DNA of 64,000 bases from Tetragenococcus halophilus subsp. flandriensis (GTDB lineage Bacteria > Bacillota > Bacilli > Lactobacillales > Enterococcaceae). The translations under genes and the position numbers were made by a program. The notes under the pieces are model-generated. The model saw nothing but the letters and a program-made list of their open reading frames with translations. It searched no databases and was not told the origin of the DNA. The stretch lies in assembly GCF_030161475.1 (NCBI RefSeq), contig NZ_BSUG01000032.1, forward strand, positions 1-64,000. The letters run 5' to 3'. How positions within the stretch are numbered: the first letter of the stretch is position 1; each line of letters starts with the position of its first letter. Positions 26,149 through 35,091 of the stretch are shown here, in pieces.

Positions 26149-27579
26149 ATGGCAAAATACCAAATTGTTGGCGCAACAGGTTGTCCTACTGGTATTGCAC
26201 ATACTTATATGGCACAGGAAGCTTTACAACAAGCTGCCGAAAATAAAGATGTAACGATCAAAATAGAAACTCATGGGCAAGTTGGTATCGAAAATGAACT
26301 GACTGCTCAAGAAATAGCAGATGCTGATGCTGTAATTATTGCAGCGGATAAAGATGTACAAAAAGAACGTTTTGCAGGTAAAAGAGTGATTAATGTTGCT
26401 GTGGGCAGAGGGATCAAGGAAGCCGATCAGCTAATTGATGACGCATTAGCAGGTAAAGGAGAAGTTTTAGAAGGAGAAAATACGCAAGAAGGACATGCTG
26501 AGCCTGCAAAAGAACAAGAGAAACAAAACAATAGTATTGGTCGCGATATCTATAATAATTTGATGAATGGCGTTTCACATATGCTACCATTTGTGGTCGC
26601 TGGTGGTATTTTGATGGCGGTTTCCTTTGCGATTTGGGGCGTTTATTCAGCGGAACCGGATAGTTCGCAATATAATGAAACAGCAGCAATGATCAAAGGT
26701 ATCGGCGATATGTCGATGGGCTTAATGGTCCCTGTATTATCTGCTTATATCGCTGAAGGAATTGCGCAACGTCCTGGTTTGGCTGTCGGTTTTGTCGGTG
26801 GTTTAATTGCTGATGACGGCGGTACTGGATTTTTAGGTGGTATCTTGTCTGGTTTTCTAGCAGGTTATTTCATGCTGGCTTTGAAAAAGTTATTTGCTAA
26901 AATGCCTAAGTCACTAGACGGCTTAAAAGCAATTTTCCTTTATCCAGTGATTGGTGTTGCCGTTGTTGGCGTGATTATGTGGCTTTTAAGTGGACCAATG
27001 GAAGCAATCAACCAAGGGATGATGGATTTTCTGGTTAATTTTGAAGGTTCAAATCCTTTAATTTTAGGAATCATTATTGGATGTATGTCAGCCTTTGATA
27101 TGGGTGGACCTCTTAATAAAGCTGCTTATGTAACAGGAACATTTTTACTAGCACAAGGAAATAGTGGCTTTATGGCAGGGGTTTCTGCGGCATGTATCGC
27201 GCCACCACTGATTACAGGATTTGCTTCACTATTTTTTGGCAAATATTTTGAGAAAAATGATCGTAACGCTGGTTTTGTCAACTTTATTTTAGGATCCACA
27301 CACATTACAGAAGGTGCGATTCCGTTTGCCACAAAAGATCCGCTGCGTAATATTCCGATTTTTATGCTAGGTTCTTCTATTGCGGCGGTATTGACTTATA
27401 TGTTTAACGTCCAAGTACCAGCACCACATGGCGGCTTCTTAGTATTACCAGTCGTAACTGGAAAAGCCGCTTGGGTATTCTCCATTTTACTAGGTTCAAT
27501 TATTGCAGGCCTATTATTTGGGTATAAACAAAAAAGATTCGCAGAAAAAAATAAGACGATAGAAAGTGAGGCAGCATAA
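26149..27579 (+). CDS. PTS fructose/tagatose-type EIIBC
   Basis: A 476-residue fusion: N-terminal IIB (residues 1-100, Cys12 in GCPTGIAHTYMAQ), a linker rich in Glu and Gln, and a C-terminal IIC membrane domain (about 130-465). The IIC shows LMNGVSHMLPFVVAGGIL, SAFDMGGPLNKAAY and HITEGAIPFATKDPLR, all typical of FruA-like permeases. Together with kinase and LacD it forms a ketohexose PTS. D-tagatose is the most likely substrate because the aldolase belongs to the tagatose-bisphosphate family. Confidence 0.88.
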   Translation: MAKYQIVGATGCPTGIAHTYMAQEALQQAAENKDVTIKIETHGQVGIENELTAQEIADADAVIIAADKDVQKERFAGKRVINVAVGRGIKEADQLIDDALAGKGEVLEGENTQEGHAEPAKEQEKQNNSIGRDIYNNLMNGVSHMLPFVVAGGILMAVSFAIWGVYSAEPDSSQYNETAAMIKGIGDMSMGLMVPVLSAYIAEGIAQRPGLAVGFVGGLIADDGGTGFLGGILSGFLAGYFMLALKKLFAKMPKSLDGLKAIFLYPVIGVAVVGVIMWLLSGPMEAINQGMMDFLVNFEGSNPLILGIIIGCMSAFDMGGPLNKAAYVTGTFLLAQGNSGFMAGVSAACIAPPLITGFASLFFGKYFEKNDRNAGFVNFILGSTHITEGAIPFATKDPLRNIPIFMLGSSIAAVLTYMFNVQVPAPHGGFLVLPVVTGKAAWVFSILLGSIIAGLLFGYKQKRFAEKNKTIESEAA

Positions 27580-28031
27580 TGGAACAATCTATTAAAAAAG
27601 AAAATATTTTTTTGAATCAAGCGTTAAAAACACAAGATGAGGTATTTCAATTTTTGGCAAAACAGGCAGTAAACGCTGGTATTGCAACAGATGAAAAAGC
27701 CGTTTATCAAAAATTTCTCGATCGGGAAAAAGAAAGTACAACAGGGATGATGGATGGTTTTGCTATACCTCATGCAAAAGATGAATCTATTAAAGATGCT
27801 GAAGTTATCATCGTTTATCCTGATAATGAAATTGAATGGAATAGTATGGATGGCAGTCTTACAAAATATGTGATCGCCTTGTTTGTTCCCGATTCTGAAG
27901 CAGGAACGACTCATTTGAACCTTTTATCCACATTGGCACGTTTATTGATGCGATCTGAAGTGACGGATAAATTAAAAAATGCTCAATCAGCTTCAGAAAT
28001 CGCTGAAGTATTGAATGACAATATCGCTTAA
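27579..28031 (+). CDS. PTS fructose-type EIIA
   Basis: A 150-residue EIIA. The [13 protein letters not shown] motif gives His65 as the phosphorylated residue. It overlaps the IIBC stop codon by one base (TAATG), a sign of translational coupling. It is the phosphate donor to the IIB domain of the preceding protein. Confidence 0.9.
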   Translation: MEQSIKKENIFLNQALKTQDEVFQFLAKQAVNAGIATDEKAVYQKFLDREKESTTGMMDGFAIPHAKDESIKDAEVIIVYPDNEIEWNSMDGSLTKYVIALFVPDSEAGTTHLNLLSTLARLLMRSEVTDKLKNAQSASEIAEVLNDNIA

Positions 28032-28056
28032 ATTGAAAAAGGGAGATGGTTTACTT

Positions 28057-29010
28057 ATGAATAAACAAGAACATTTACAACATTTAATGAATGAAGACGG
28101 TGTGATTAGTGCTTTAGCTATCGACCAAAGAGGCGCGATGAAAAAAATGATCGCGCCTTTCAAAGAAGCTGAAGCGGATGATATCGTTCATTTTAAAAGT
28201 CTAGTTTCAACTGAGTTGACGCCTTATACTTCTTCTATATTGTTAGATCCAGAATATGGCTTGCCTGCAGCAGGGAAAAAAGCAGATACCAGTGGTTTAC
28301 TACTCGCTTATGAAAAGTCCGGTTATGATGCAACGACGCCTGGCAGATTACCTGATTTATTGGATGATTGGTCTGTTCATCGTTTGAAAGAAGCTGGTGC
28401 AGATGCTTGTAAATTTTTACTTTATTATGATGTGGACGAAGATGAAGCAATTAATAAGCAAAAGCATGCATTTATTGAACGAATCGGGTCAGAATGTATC
28501 GCAGAAGAATTGCCATTCTTTTTAGAACTTGTTTCTTATGATGCAACAGGTATGGATGTAAAAAGTGCGGATTATGCAAAGGTTAAACCTCATAAAGTTA
28601 ATGAAATGATGAAAGAATTTTCTGCTGAAAAATATCATGTAGATGTATTAAAAGTGGAAGTCCCAGTAAATATGGCTTTTGTCGAAGGCTATAGCGATGG
28701 AGAAGTTGTTTATAGTAAAGAAGAAGCAGCTGCTTATTTTGTTGAACAAACCAATGCAACTGACTTACCATTCATCTTCTTAAGTGCTGGGGTATCAGCA
28801 GAATTGTTCCGAGATACCTTACGATTGGCAAAAGAAGCAGGTTCCACTTTTAACGGTGTATTATGTGGCCGAGCAACCTGGGCTGATGGCGTGCCAGTCT
28901 TCGTACAAAACGGCGAACAAGCCGCTATCGAATGGCTCCAAACTCAAGGAAGACAAAATATTGTTGAATTAAATGAAGTATTAAAGGTGACAGCTACACC
29001 TATTAAATAA
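28057..29010 (+). CDS. lacD: tagatose 1,6-diphosphate aldolase
   Basis: A 317-residue class I aldolase of the LacD family, which splits tagatose 1,6-bisphosphate into dihydroxyacetone phosphate and glyceraldehyde 3-phosphate. Seen: the [13 protein letters not shown] start segment, [13 protein letters not shown], the Schiff-base lysine region VLKVEVPVN and the C-terminal [14 protein letters not shown] at 28057 follows GGGAGATGG. It is the last gene of the ketohexose operon, ending at a strong terminator. Confidence 0.92.
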   Translation: MNKQEHLQHLMNEDGVISALAIDQRGAMKKMIAPFKEAEADDIVHFKSLVSTELTPYTSSILLDPEYGLPAAGKKADTSGLLLAYEKSGYDATTPGRLPDLLDDWSVHRLKEAGADACKFLLYYDVDEDEAINKQKHAFIERIGSECIAEELPFFLELVSYDATGMDVKSADYAKVKPHKVNEMMKEFSAEKYHVDVLKVEVPVNMAFVEGYSDGEVVYSKEEAAAYFVEQTNATDLPFIFLSAGVSAELFRDTLRLAKEAGSTFNGVLCGRATWADGVPVFVQNGEQAAIEWLQTQGRQNIVELNEVLKVTATPIK

Positions 29011-29013
29011 AGG

Positions 29014-29055
29014 AAATGGTTACTGTGAAAGGTGTTCACGGTAACCATTTTTTAT
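29014..29055 (+). terminator. terminator of the tagatose-type operon
   Basis: Stem AAATGGTTAC with GTAACCATTT, extended inside by GTGAA with TTCAC, then a T-run. Confidence 0.9.
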
Positions 29056-29155
29056 ATTTTCAACATTATTGTGATACATGTTTTAAACAGAAATTTAAAA
29101 TGCCTAAGCAACGATCATAAAACAATAAAAGAATCACACTGATTTCCCAGACTAC

Positions 29156-29400
29156 TGTTCTTAAGCTGATTTAGTCTCATTACTCTTAAATTCTAATGTT
29201 CTTAATGCTTGTTAACCTCATTGTTTTAGCGTTTCTATGTTCTTATTTCTTCAAAAAAGTTCTTTTTTGTATCAAATAAAGAGACTAAGAGCACTACTTT
29301 TAGAAACTACTGTTCTTAGCTAACTTTAGTTTCATTACTTTCACATTTCATTGTTCTTAATTAGCAATAGTCACATTGTTTTTTGAATTTGTTGTGCTTA
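29156..29400. repeat. intergenic 41-bp repeat array A
   Basis: Units starting TGTTCTTA begin at 29156, 29197, 29238, 29311, 29352 and 29393 (the last reads TGTGCTTA). Spacing is 41 bp except a 73-bp step in the middle, where an A6-GTTC-T6 mini-hairpin lies (29254-29269). The conserved inner element TTAGTCTCATT recurs in diverged form. The array lies between the convergent lacD and antitoxin genes. Its reverse complement matches the 53-kb array. No gene is seen in 29056-29481. Confidence 0.8.
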
Positions 29401-29481
29401 GGAAAGCGAAAGACTAGAACAATATGACAAAAGTGCTGATTTTGTTCTAGTCTTTATGTTTATTGTTTTAATTCTAGTTAT

Positions 29482-29739
29482 TTATAATTCTTTAAAATCT
29501 TTTTTTGAGGAATTATCCATTAACTCAAAGACATAATTTAAAGTACCGCTTTCCCACAAACAAAGTTCTTCTTGCATTCTTTCATATTCTCGTTTAGAAA
29601 GTAAGATAACGCCTTCATTTTCGTTTTCGTTATTATTCATTGTAATTTCCAACGGTGTATTTTCTTTGCTTACTTTATCAATTGTTTTAAATAATTCTTT
29701 TTTAAGTTCTGTTATTTCTATGGATTCCAATTTTATCAC
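29482..29739 (-). CDS. Phd/YefM-like antitoxin, apparently without toxin
   Basis: An 85-residue protein with the YefM/Phd pattern: N-terminal ESIEITELKKELFKTIDKV DNA-binding fold and ILLSKREYERMQEEL, then a toxin-wrapping tail. Such antitoxins neutralise a RelE/YoeB or Doc toxin encoded next to them. Downstream on its strand is only the repeat array, and upstream is the AbiE remnant, so no toxin partner is visible. Confidence 0.65.
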   Translation of the reverse strand: MIKLESIEITELKKELFKTIDKVSKENTPLEITMNNNENENEGVILLSKREYERMQEELCLWESGTLNYVFELMDNSSKKDFKEL

Positions 29740-29859
29740 CTTTCTGACATGTACATTATGTGGCAGGTTTTTGAAAGTGTCAATCCTAGCTACTAGTTAT
29801 TTTGATGGCGCCTCAGCAATTTTAAGCATCTAAAAAAGTATTTATATTAACATGATAAA

Positions 29860-29906
29860 AGTACAAATATACTACATTAATTAGGGAAATGTGGTATATT
29901 TGTACT
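29860..29906. promoter_or_regulatory. inverted-repeat operator and promoter of the AbiE remnant
   Basis: A 19-bp inverted repeat with one mismatch (29860-29878 with 29888-29906, 9-bp spacer) lies just before the AbiEi-like start. Probable -35 TACATT 29873-29878 and -10 TATATT 29895-29900, 16 bp apart, are embedded in it. AbiEi antitoxins are known to bind paired inverted repeats in their own promoter. Confidence 0.7.
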
Positions 29907-29923
29907 GAATAGAGGTGAATATT

Positions 29924-30512
29924 ATGAATACTTTATTATTAAAATTATTTGATAAGCATGAAGGAACTTTGATTCGTTCCGATCTAGAAAAATATGATAT
30001 AAGCCCAAGTTCTTTGACTAGAGCTATAAAAAAACGATGAAGTTCAAAAAATTGCAAGCGGTGTTTATACTTTAAGAGATACTTTTCCAGATGAATATTG
30101 GTATCGACAAAGGAAATTTTCTAGAGGTATTTATTCTCATAAATCTGCTTTAATTTTGCATAATTTAACAGATTTAAATACAGGAGAATATACCATGACA
30201 TTTCCAAGAGGTTATCGTAATGAAAACTTGGAACATTATTATATTCAACCTTATTACGTAAATCCTGAAATAGTTTCTCTTGATGCTGAAAAAATGAAAT
30301 CCCCAAAAGGAAATGAAATTTGGGTTTACTCAAAAGAAAGAACATTAATAGATATTTGGAATCCAAAACTTAAGTTTGATACAACTACTAGGTTAGAAGC
30401 CCTAAAACGATATATAGATTTACCAGATAGAAAAGTTCATCGTATTGCTATATTAGAAAAAAAGATTGGAAAACGTGATGAATTACGACAAGCAATGGAG
30501 GTGCTACTGTAA
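29924..30512 (+). pseudogene. AbiEi-type antitoxin gene with a frameshift
   Basis: The first frame (29924-30040) encodes an HTH-like start, NTLLLKLFDKHEGTLIRSDL, and stops soon after a run of seven A at about 30030. The second frame continues as NDEVQKIASGVYTLRD and on to 30512 with TFPRGYRNE and KERTLIDIWNPK, typical of AbiEi type IV antitoxins. Removing one A from the run restores a protein of about 196 residues. Either a real inactivating mutation, a phase-variable tract or a sequencing error. Confidence 0.75.
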
Positions 30513-30695
30513 TTGAAACGAAAACAGTTAACAGATAAAGTGAAAAACTTAGCAAAAGAAATGGATGTTCCAGCTGAATTGGTTCGACGGTACTATGTAC
30601 TGGAAAAAATATTAGAATTGATTAGTACATCAAAATATAAAGAAAAGTTTATGTTAATCAGAATTTATCGAAACGTATTGAAACCAAAGTTTTGA
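30513..30695 (+). pseudogene. N-terminal fragment of an AbiEii-type nucleotidyltransferase toxin
   Basis: Sixty residues starting at TTG immediately after the antitoxin stop. The sequence KNLAKEMDVPAELVRRYY and LELISTSKYKEKFMLI matches the N-terminal region of AbiEii toxins, which normally continues for over 200 residues with a KGG nucleotide-binding loop. Here the frame leaves the family just before that loop, so the toxin is truncated. It shows the former AbiE pair is dead or has lost its toxin. Confidence 0.6.
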
Positions 30696-30768
30696 TTATT
30701 ATCTATGCTCCGATTATGGCAAGAATCTAAATATTACGTGTGAACCCATTTTTTACATTAAAGAAGAA

Positions 30769-31152
30769 ATGAATGAATTTGAATATACGGATTCTTTGAA
30801 ACATATCTTTTTTCAAGCTTATGATTACGATAAAAAGTTGCCTGATATTTCATTAGAAGAAGGTGAGGAGGCATTAGATATTTCAACATTAGAAGCTTTT
30901 ATCCGAAATGACAAGGTAAGAATTTATTTTGATTTGAATGCTGATGAAGAAAAGTTTGTAGTTTTTAGGAGAAACGAAGATGATATTGAAGAAAATAAAT
31001 ATTGTATCAAGATAGAAACACAAGTAGCTGGTGACAAACAGAAACTAAAAATGCTAGTGAATATTATAGATCAGATAATGGCTGACTCAATGAAGCTAGA
31101 TGCAATAAAAAAAGAAAAGAATACAAGTTACAGCCATTTCTTGATCAATTAA
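30769..31152 (+). CDS. hypothetical protein, acidic
   Basis: A 127-residue acidic protein with no membrane segment or signal peptide. It contains VRIYFDLNADEEKFVVF, suggestive of a small alpha/beta fold, but I do not recognise the family. The ribosome site is weak (AAAGAAG). It sits just after the truncated toxin and could be a fragment of a larger gene brought next to it by deletion. Confidence 0.45.
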   Translation: MNEFEYTDSLKHIFFQAYDYDKKLPDISLEEGEEALDISTLEAFIRNDKVRIYFDLNADEEKFVVFRRNEDDIEENKYCIKIETQVAGDKQKLKMLVNIIDQIMADSMKLDAIKKEKNTSYSHFLIN

Positions 31153-31190
31153 AAACCACTCTGTTATTTCAATTAACGGAGTGGTTTTTA
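31151..31190. terminator. bidirectional terminator
   Basis: A 16-bp stem with one G-T pair (31151-31166 with 31175-31190), A-rich on one side and T-rich on the other, between converging genes. Confidence 0.85.
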
Positions 31191-31196
31191 AAGGTC

Positions 31197-32351
31197 TTAA
31201 CCCCAGTATTCTTCTGCGATCTTTTGTCCTTGGTTAATTTTATGCCATTGTTGTTCCATGGAAAGTTCATTTCCGTTATCACAAGAAGCAAAGCCGCACT
31301 GATGAGAAAGAAACAGGCGTTCTTTTGGTAGGATTTGGCTTGCCTTATCGAGTAAATTAATTACTCGTTCTTCATCATCTAAGGTGTTCGTTTTACTGGA
31401 AAGCAGTCCTAAGACGACTTCTACATTAGGCTTATCTTTCAATACTTCAAGCGCTGAAATATCTCCTGCGCGTTCATCATCCCATTCTAAAAAGAAACGA
31501 TCATAATGTTGCTCACCTAAAAATTTTTCTGCAATTGCTTGATAAGAACCACCTGCAGCATGACGACTTTGGTAATTTCCTCGACAATTATGTGTCCAGA
31601 CTTTTAGACCTAATTCATGTCCATAATCAACAACCTCGTTATTAATTGAAATAAAAGTATCTGCTAGTTCTTCTACTCCTTTGTTCCCCGAAGCATAGAA
31701 GCTATGTTCATTATCGTCGGCAAATAATTCCCATAGGCAATCATCAAATTGAATAATTTCACCGCCAGCTTCTTTGTATTCTGCTAAAAACTCTTTATAA
31801 GCATTTACTAAACCATCTTTTAGATCTTCTTGTGTCTTGTACACTTGATTTTCGCCATAAAGCTCATCGAAAACTGCCAGTTCGGTAAATGCGTGGGCAG
31901 CGCCCCAAACGGTTAATTTAACATCTGTATCTCCGGATTGAGCTTTCACATTTTTGAAAATATCGATAAAATGATGATCTTTTCCTGATAGAGGAGCAGT
32001 TATACGAAGACCGATATCTTTTCTAGTTTCAAAATCACTACCATCATGATCTTGAAAAGCATAGCCAGTATCAGCGATATAGCGTTCAATCCCTTTAAGT
32101 CCCCAGATAAAATCCAAATGCCACATAGACTTTGTATATTCTCCATCAGTAATAGGCGTTATTCCTTCTTCTTTTTGTTTAGCAATCACTTGTTTTGTCG
32201 TTTCACTTTCTTTTTCTTTGTAACCTGGAAAAGCATCATAAAATGGATACTTTATATCATCACGATTTTCAATTTTTCTTTTGTATTTCAATAAATCTTC
32301 AGGTCTTAATAAAGAACCCACAAGTTGAAATTTTGCTATAGCTGTACTCAT
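31197..32351 (-). CDS. MetE C-terminal-like methyltransferase (YxjG/YxjH type)
   Basis: A 384-residue cobalamin-independent methionine synthase-like protein, about half the size of MetE, corresponding to its catalytic domain. Zinc-ligand candidates are His and Cys in THNCRGN, Glu in FLEWDD and Cys in HQCGFASCDNGN. Such single-domain proteins methylate homocysteine from an unusual donor. ATG at 32351 with GGAGGAATG is chosen; a longer frame starts at 32366 inside the ribosome site. It is divergent from a LysR gene that is probably its regulator. Confidence 0.82.
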   Translation of the reverse strand: MSTAIAKFQLVGSLLRPEDLLKYKRKIENRDDIKYPFYDAFPGYKEKESETTKQVIAKQKEEGITPITDGEYTKSMWHLDFIWGLKGIERYIADTGYAFQDHDGSDFETRKDIGLRITAPLSGKDHHFIDIFKNVKAQSGDTDVKLTVWGAAHAFTELAVFDELYGENQVYKTQEDLKDGLVNAYKEFLAEYKEAGGEIIQFDDCLWELFADDNEHSFYASGNKGVEELADTFISINNEVVDYGHELGLKVWTHNCRGNYQSRHAAGGSYQAIAEKFLGEQHYDRFFLEWDDERAGDISALEVLKDKPNVEVVLGLLSSKTNTLDDEERVINLLDKASQILPKERLFLSHQCGFASCDNGNELSMEQQWHKINQGQKIAEEYWG

Positions 32352-32467
32352 AAAACATTCCTCCAATATATGTGTATTGGCATTATTTTAACAAGTTTAT
32401 TTTAAAATAGATAATACGTTTTATTTTTATGTTATGATAGGTAAAAGCTATAACGAGGAGAAAATAT

Positions 32468-33390
32468 ATGAGGATACAACAATTAGAATATTTGGAAAAA
32501 ATCGTTGAAACAGGATCGATAAATGAAGCAGCAAAGCAACTTTTTATTAGTCAGCCATCGTTATCACAGGCAATGAAGGAAATGGAAAAAGAATATAAGA
32601 TCCAATTATTTTACCGAACGAAATTAGGTATTACATTAACAGATGAAGGACGGGAATTTATCAACTATTCGCATGGGATTTTAGATCAGGTTAATCTGTT
32701 AGATGAACGTTTTGGGAAAACTACGACACGTAAACATATTTTTAGTGTATCAGGGCAACATTACGCTTTTGTTGTTCATGCTTTTGTAGAGTTAGTGAAA
32801 AAAATCGGTCAAGATGAATATCAGTTTACTTTAAGAGAAACACAGACGCAAAATGTTTTGGATGACATCCAGACTTTTAAAAGCGAATTAGGTATAATTT
32901 ATTTAAATGATTTTAATCAAACCGTCCTAAAACGGCTTATTGCAGAAAAAAATTTGGACTTTGTCCCATTGTTTAAGGCCAAGCCACATGTCTTTGTGGG
33001 AAGAGAAAATCCTTTAACTAAAAAGAAAAGCATCACTTTAGAAGACTTAGAAGATTATCCTTATTTATCCTATGAACAGGGCGATACTAATTCATTTTAT
33101 TTTTCTGAAGAGATTTTAAGTACCTTACAAAGGAAAAACATATTCAAATTAGTGACCGCGCGACAATTTTTAATTTGATGGTAGGCTTAAATGGCTATAC
33201 GATCAGTTCAGGCATTATTAGTAGTGAATTAAATGATGAAAAAATCGTTGCTATCCCCTTGGAAATTGATGATTCAATGATACTAGGTTACTTAAAAAAT
33301 AAGAAAATTGATTTAAGTAAGATAGCAAAAGACTACTTAGAACTACTCAAACAGCATATTCGAAATTATGGGTTTGAGATTTATGAGTAG
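32468..33390 (+). pseudogene. LysR-family regulator, frameshifted
   Basis: The first 236 residues (32468-33178) contain the LysR HTH, LEYLEKIVETGSINEAAKQ and FISQPSLSQAMKEME, and part of the effector domain. The frame is lost at a run of A at about 33133-33138; adding one A joins it to the second frame (33175-33390), giving a standard LysR length near 307 residues. The gene is divergent from the MetE-like gene, as regulators of methionine genes often are. Mutation or sequencing error cannot be told apart here. Confidence 0.75.
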
Positions 33391-33404
33391 AGCTTGTAGT
33401 GATA

Positions 33405-33570
33405 AAACTAGAGAAACTTCATCAAACTAGCTCTAAAATTATAAAAACTAGAGTAGAGTAGCTTTGCCAAACTAACTCTAAATTTGTAGAAACTAGGGTA
33501 ACTTTGCTAGACTATCCCTAGAATTATGAAAACTAGTAACTTTGTTAAGCTCTCTTTAATTTTGTGCAGA
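33405..33570. repeat. intergenic 40-bp hairpin repeat array B
   Basis: Four units starting AAACTAG begin at 33405, 33445, 33490 and 33530 (spacing 40, 45, 40). In unit 2 the extra 5 bp is a GAGTA duplication. Units can fold: TAGAG pairs with CTCTA in units 1 and 2, and CTAGGG with CCCTAG in unit 3, a compensatory change. The array lies between the convergent LysR and catalase genes. Confidence 0.7.
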
Positions 33571-33653
33571 ATTTTTAGATACTATTTTTAACCTTTGATA
33601 AAGAAGAAAACTATTTAAAAAACGTAATTATTAGTAAATAAGATTAATTTAAA

Positions 33654-33690
33654 GTAAAAGACCCTTGGATTAAACTCAAGGGTCTTTTAC
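33654..33690. terminator. bidirectional terminator
   Basis: Perfect 14-bp stem (33654-33667 with 33677-33690), just after the catalase stop codon on the minus strand. Confidence 0.85.
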
Positions 33691-33696
33691 TATGAC

Positions 33697-34572
33697 TTAA
33701 TTCATATTCTGTTGTTGTTCGATAATTTTTCTTCCTTGTTCTACAGTTTTTTCTTTGTCGCCCTGTGTGTTTCTTAGGTCTTCAGGAGCGGGTGGTGTCT
33801 CTTGTTCTTGACCTTGAGCTACTGGATTTTCTTCATATTTGAATTTTTCACCATCTTTAGCAGTTTTTCCTTCCAAGAACTTACGAGAGGCTTCACCTTC
33901 AGAGAAGTTCATCAAGGTATGGCTAAATTCTGTATGTTGTAAATCCTTAGTACCATGTGGAACAACAACACCGTATTTTTCTTCTAATTCTTCTTGGGCT
34001 TGTATAAATTGTAATTGATGTTGGGTTTCACGTGCCATTAAGTAACTTAACATATCACGGATACCTTTATCTTTTGTCATATGGTATAAACGAGTTACTT
34101 GCAAGCGTCCCATGGATTCACGAGTCACATTATAACGCATGTCTGCTAATAAATTACCACTAGAAGCCGTATAACTGGAATTCCAGGGCGTACCATTAGG
34201 GTTATTGAGACTAGCAGATAAACCACTTACGATAGTCTGATTTGGATCCATTCCTCCCATAATTGCTGCAAGAGCAGGGTCACCACTATTGTAGGCATTT
34301 TCCTGAACATTAGTTGGCGCATCTTTAAGAAGGTGAGCAATCATAGTAGCAAGCATCTCTACATGACCGATTTCTTCTGTTCCTGTATCTAATAGTAAGT
34401 CTTTGTAATCTTCATGACCGACAGCGCTCCAGCCTTGAGTTAAGTAGGCCATCATACCTGTCATTTCTCCCCATTGGCCACCTAAGGATTCCTGTAAGCG
34501 ACGTGCCATTAAAGGATCTGGACTTTCAGGTTTTGCATTATATTGCAATTTATTTGTGCGCGTGAACATCAT
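33697..34572 (-). CDS. manganese catalase
   Basis: A 291-residue non-haem, dimanganese catalase that converts hydrogen peroxide to water and oxygen in the cytoplasm. The ferritin-like core with metal-binding Glu and His is seen in GTEEIGHVEMLATMIAHLL and the MARETQHQLQF segment; RRLQESLGGQWGEMTGMMAYLTQGW is a typical first helix. The C-terminus is a charged, disordered tail rich in Glu and Gln. Two adjacent ATG codons (34572, 34569) could start it. It is useful in organisms that lack haem. Confidence 0.9.
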   Translation of the reverse strand: MMFTRTNKLQYNAKPESPDPLMARRLQESLGGQWGEMTGMMAYLTQGWSAVGHEDYKDLLLDTGTEEIGHVEMLATMIAHLLKDAPTNVQENAYNSGDPALAAIMGGMDPNQTIVSGLSASLNNPNGTPWNSSYTASSGNLLADMRYNVTRESMGRLQVTRLYHMTKDKGIRDMLSYLMARETQHQLQFIQAQEELEEKYGVVVPHGTKDLQHTEFSHTLMNFSEGEASRKFLEGKTAKDGEKFKYEENPVAQGQEQETPPAPEDLRNTQGDKEKTVEQGRKIIEQQQNMN

Positions 34573-34755
34573 GATTCCTTCTTTTTAAAATAGTTTAGAT
34601 ACGTGATCGAAGTGTTCATTTCAATCACACTTCAACCCTAACACTCAAAAACAACGCTTTTAAAAATATTGAATTACTAATTTTATTTTTCCCATAGTAT
34701 TATACTGTCAACCATGATATACTCCTATTTAAAATAACTGAAAGAGGGTATGACA

Positions 34756-35028
34756 ATGAATTTAGAAGAGGCAAGAAAACTGATTGATCAAGCAGATAAG
34801 GAGCTTGTTCCTTTGATTGAACAACGAATGAACGCGGTAGTGGAAGTGGGTAAATATAAAAAAGAGCATAATATACCTGTTTTAGATGAAAATCGTGAAA
34901 AAGCAGTCTTAGATAAAATCGCTTCTTATACTGAAAACAAAGACTTTGAAGATTCAGTTCGTAAAATTTTTCAAGCAATTATGGACACGACAAAAGAATA
35001 TCAACAAGAAGAAATTATTGATCAATAA
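34756..35028 (+). CDS. chorismate mutase (AroQ type)
   Basis: A 90-residue all-helical chorismate mutase that turns chorismate into prephenate for Phe and Tyr synthesis. The pattern EARKLIDQADKELVPLIEQRM, then KYKKEHNIPVLDENRE matches the AroQ active-site helix arrangement. ATG at 34756 is preferred over 34750, which abuts the AAAGAGGG ribosome site. It stands alone, followed by a transporter 63 bp later. Confidence 0.87.
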   Translation: MNLEEARKLIDQADKELVPLIEQRMNAVVEVGKYKKEHNIPVLDENREKAVLDKIASYTENKDFEDSVRKIFQAIMDTTKEYQQEEIIDQ

Positions 35029-35091
35029 TACTTTTTTGTCTTGTTAATAAATTTATCATAATGTAATTTTTTGAAAGAAGTTGGCGTTTTT

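Noticed and set aside
26414-26689. 91-codon minus-strand frame within the EIIBC gene
   Set aside because: It is antisense to the IIB-IIC linker region and has no independent support.
29156-29400. Insertion-sequence or transposon remnant
   Set aside because: No transposase frame, no terminal inverted repeats and no target duplication are visible; the 41-bp internal period explains the sequence better.
34700-34978. 92-codon minus-strand frame opposite chorismate mutase
   Set aside because: It is a shadow of the well-supported chorismate mutase gene, with no ribosome site or family resemblance.
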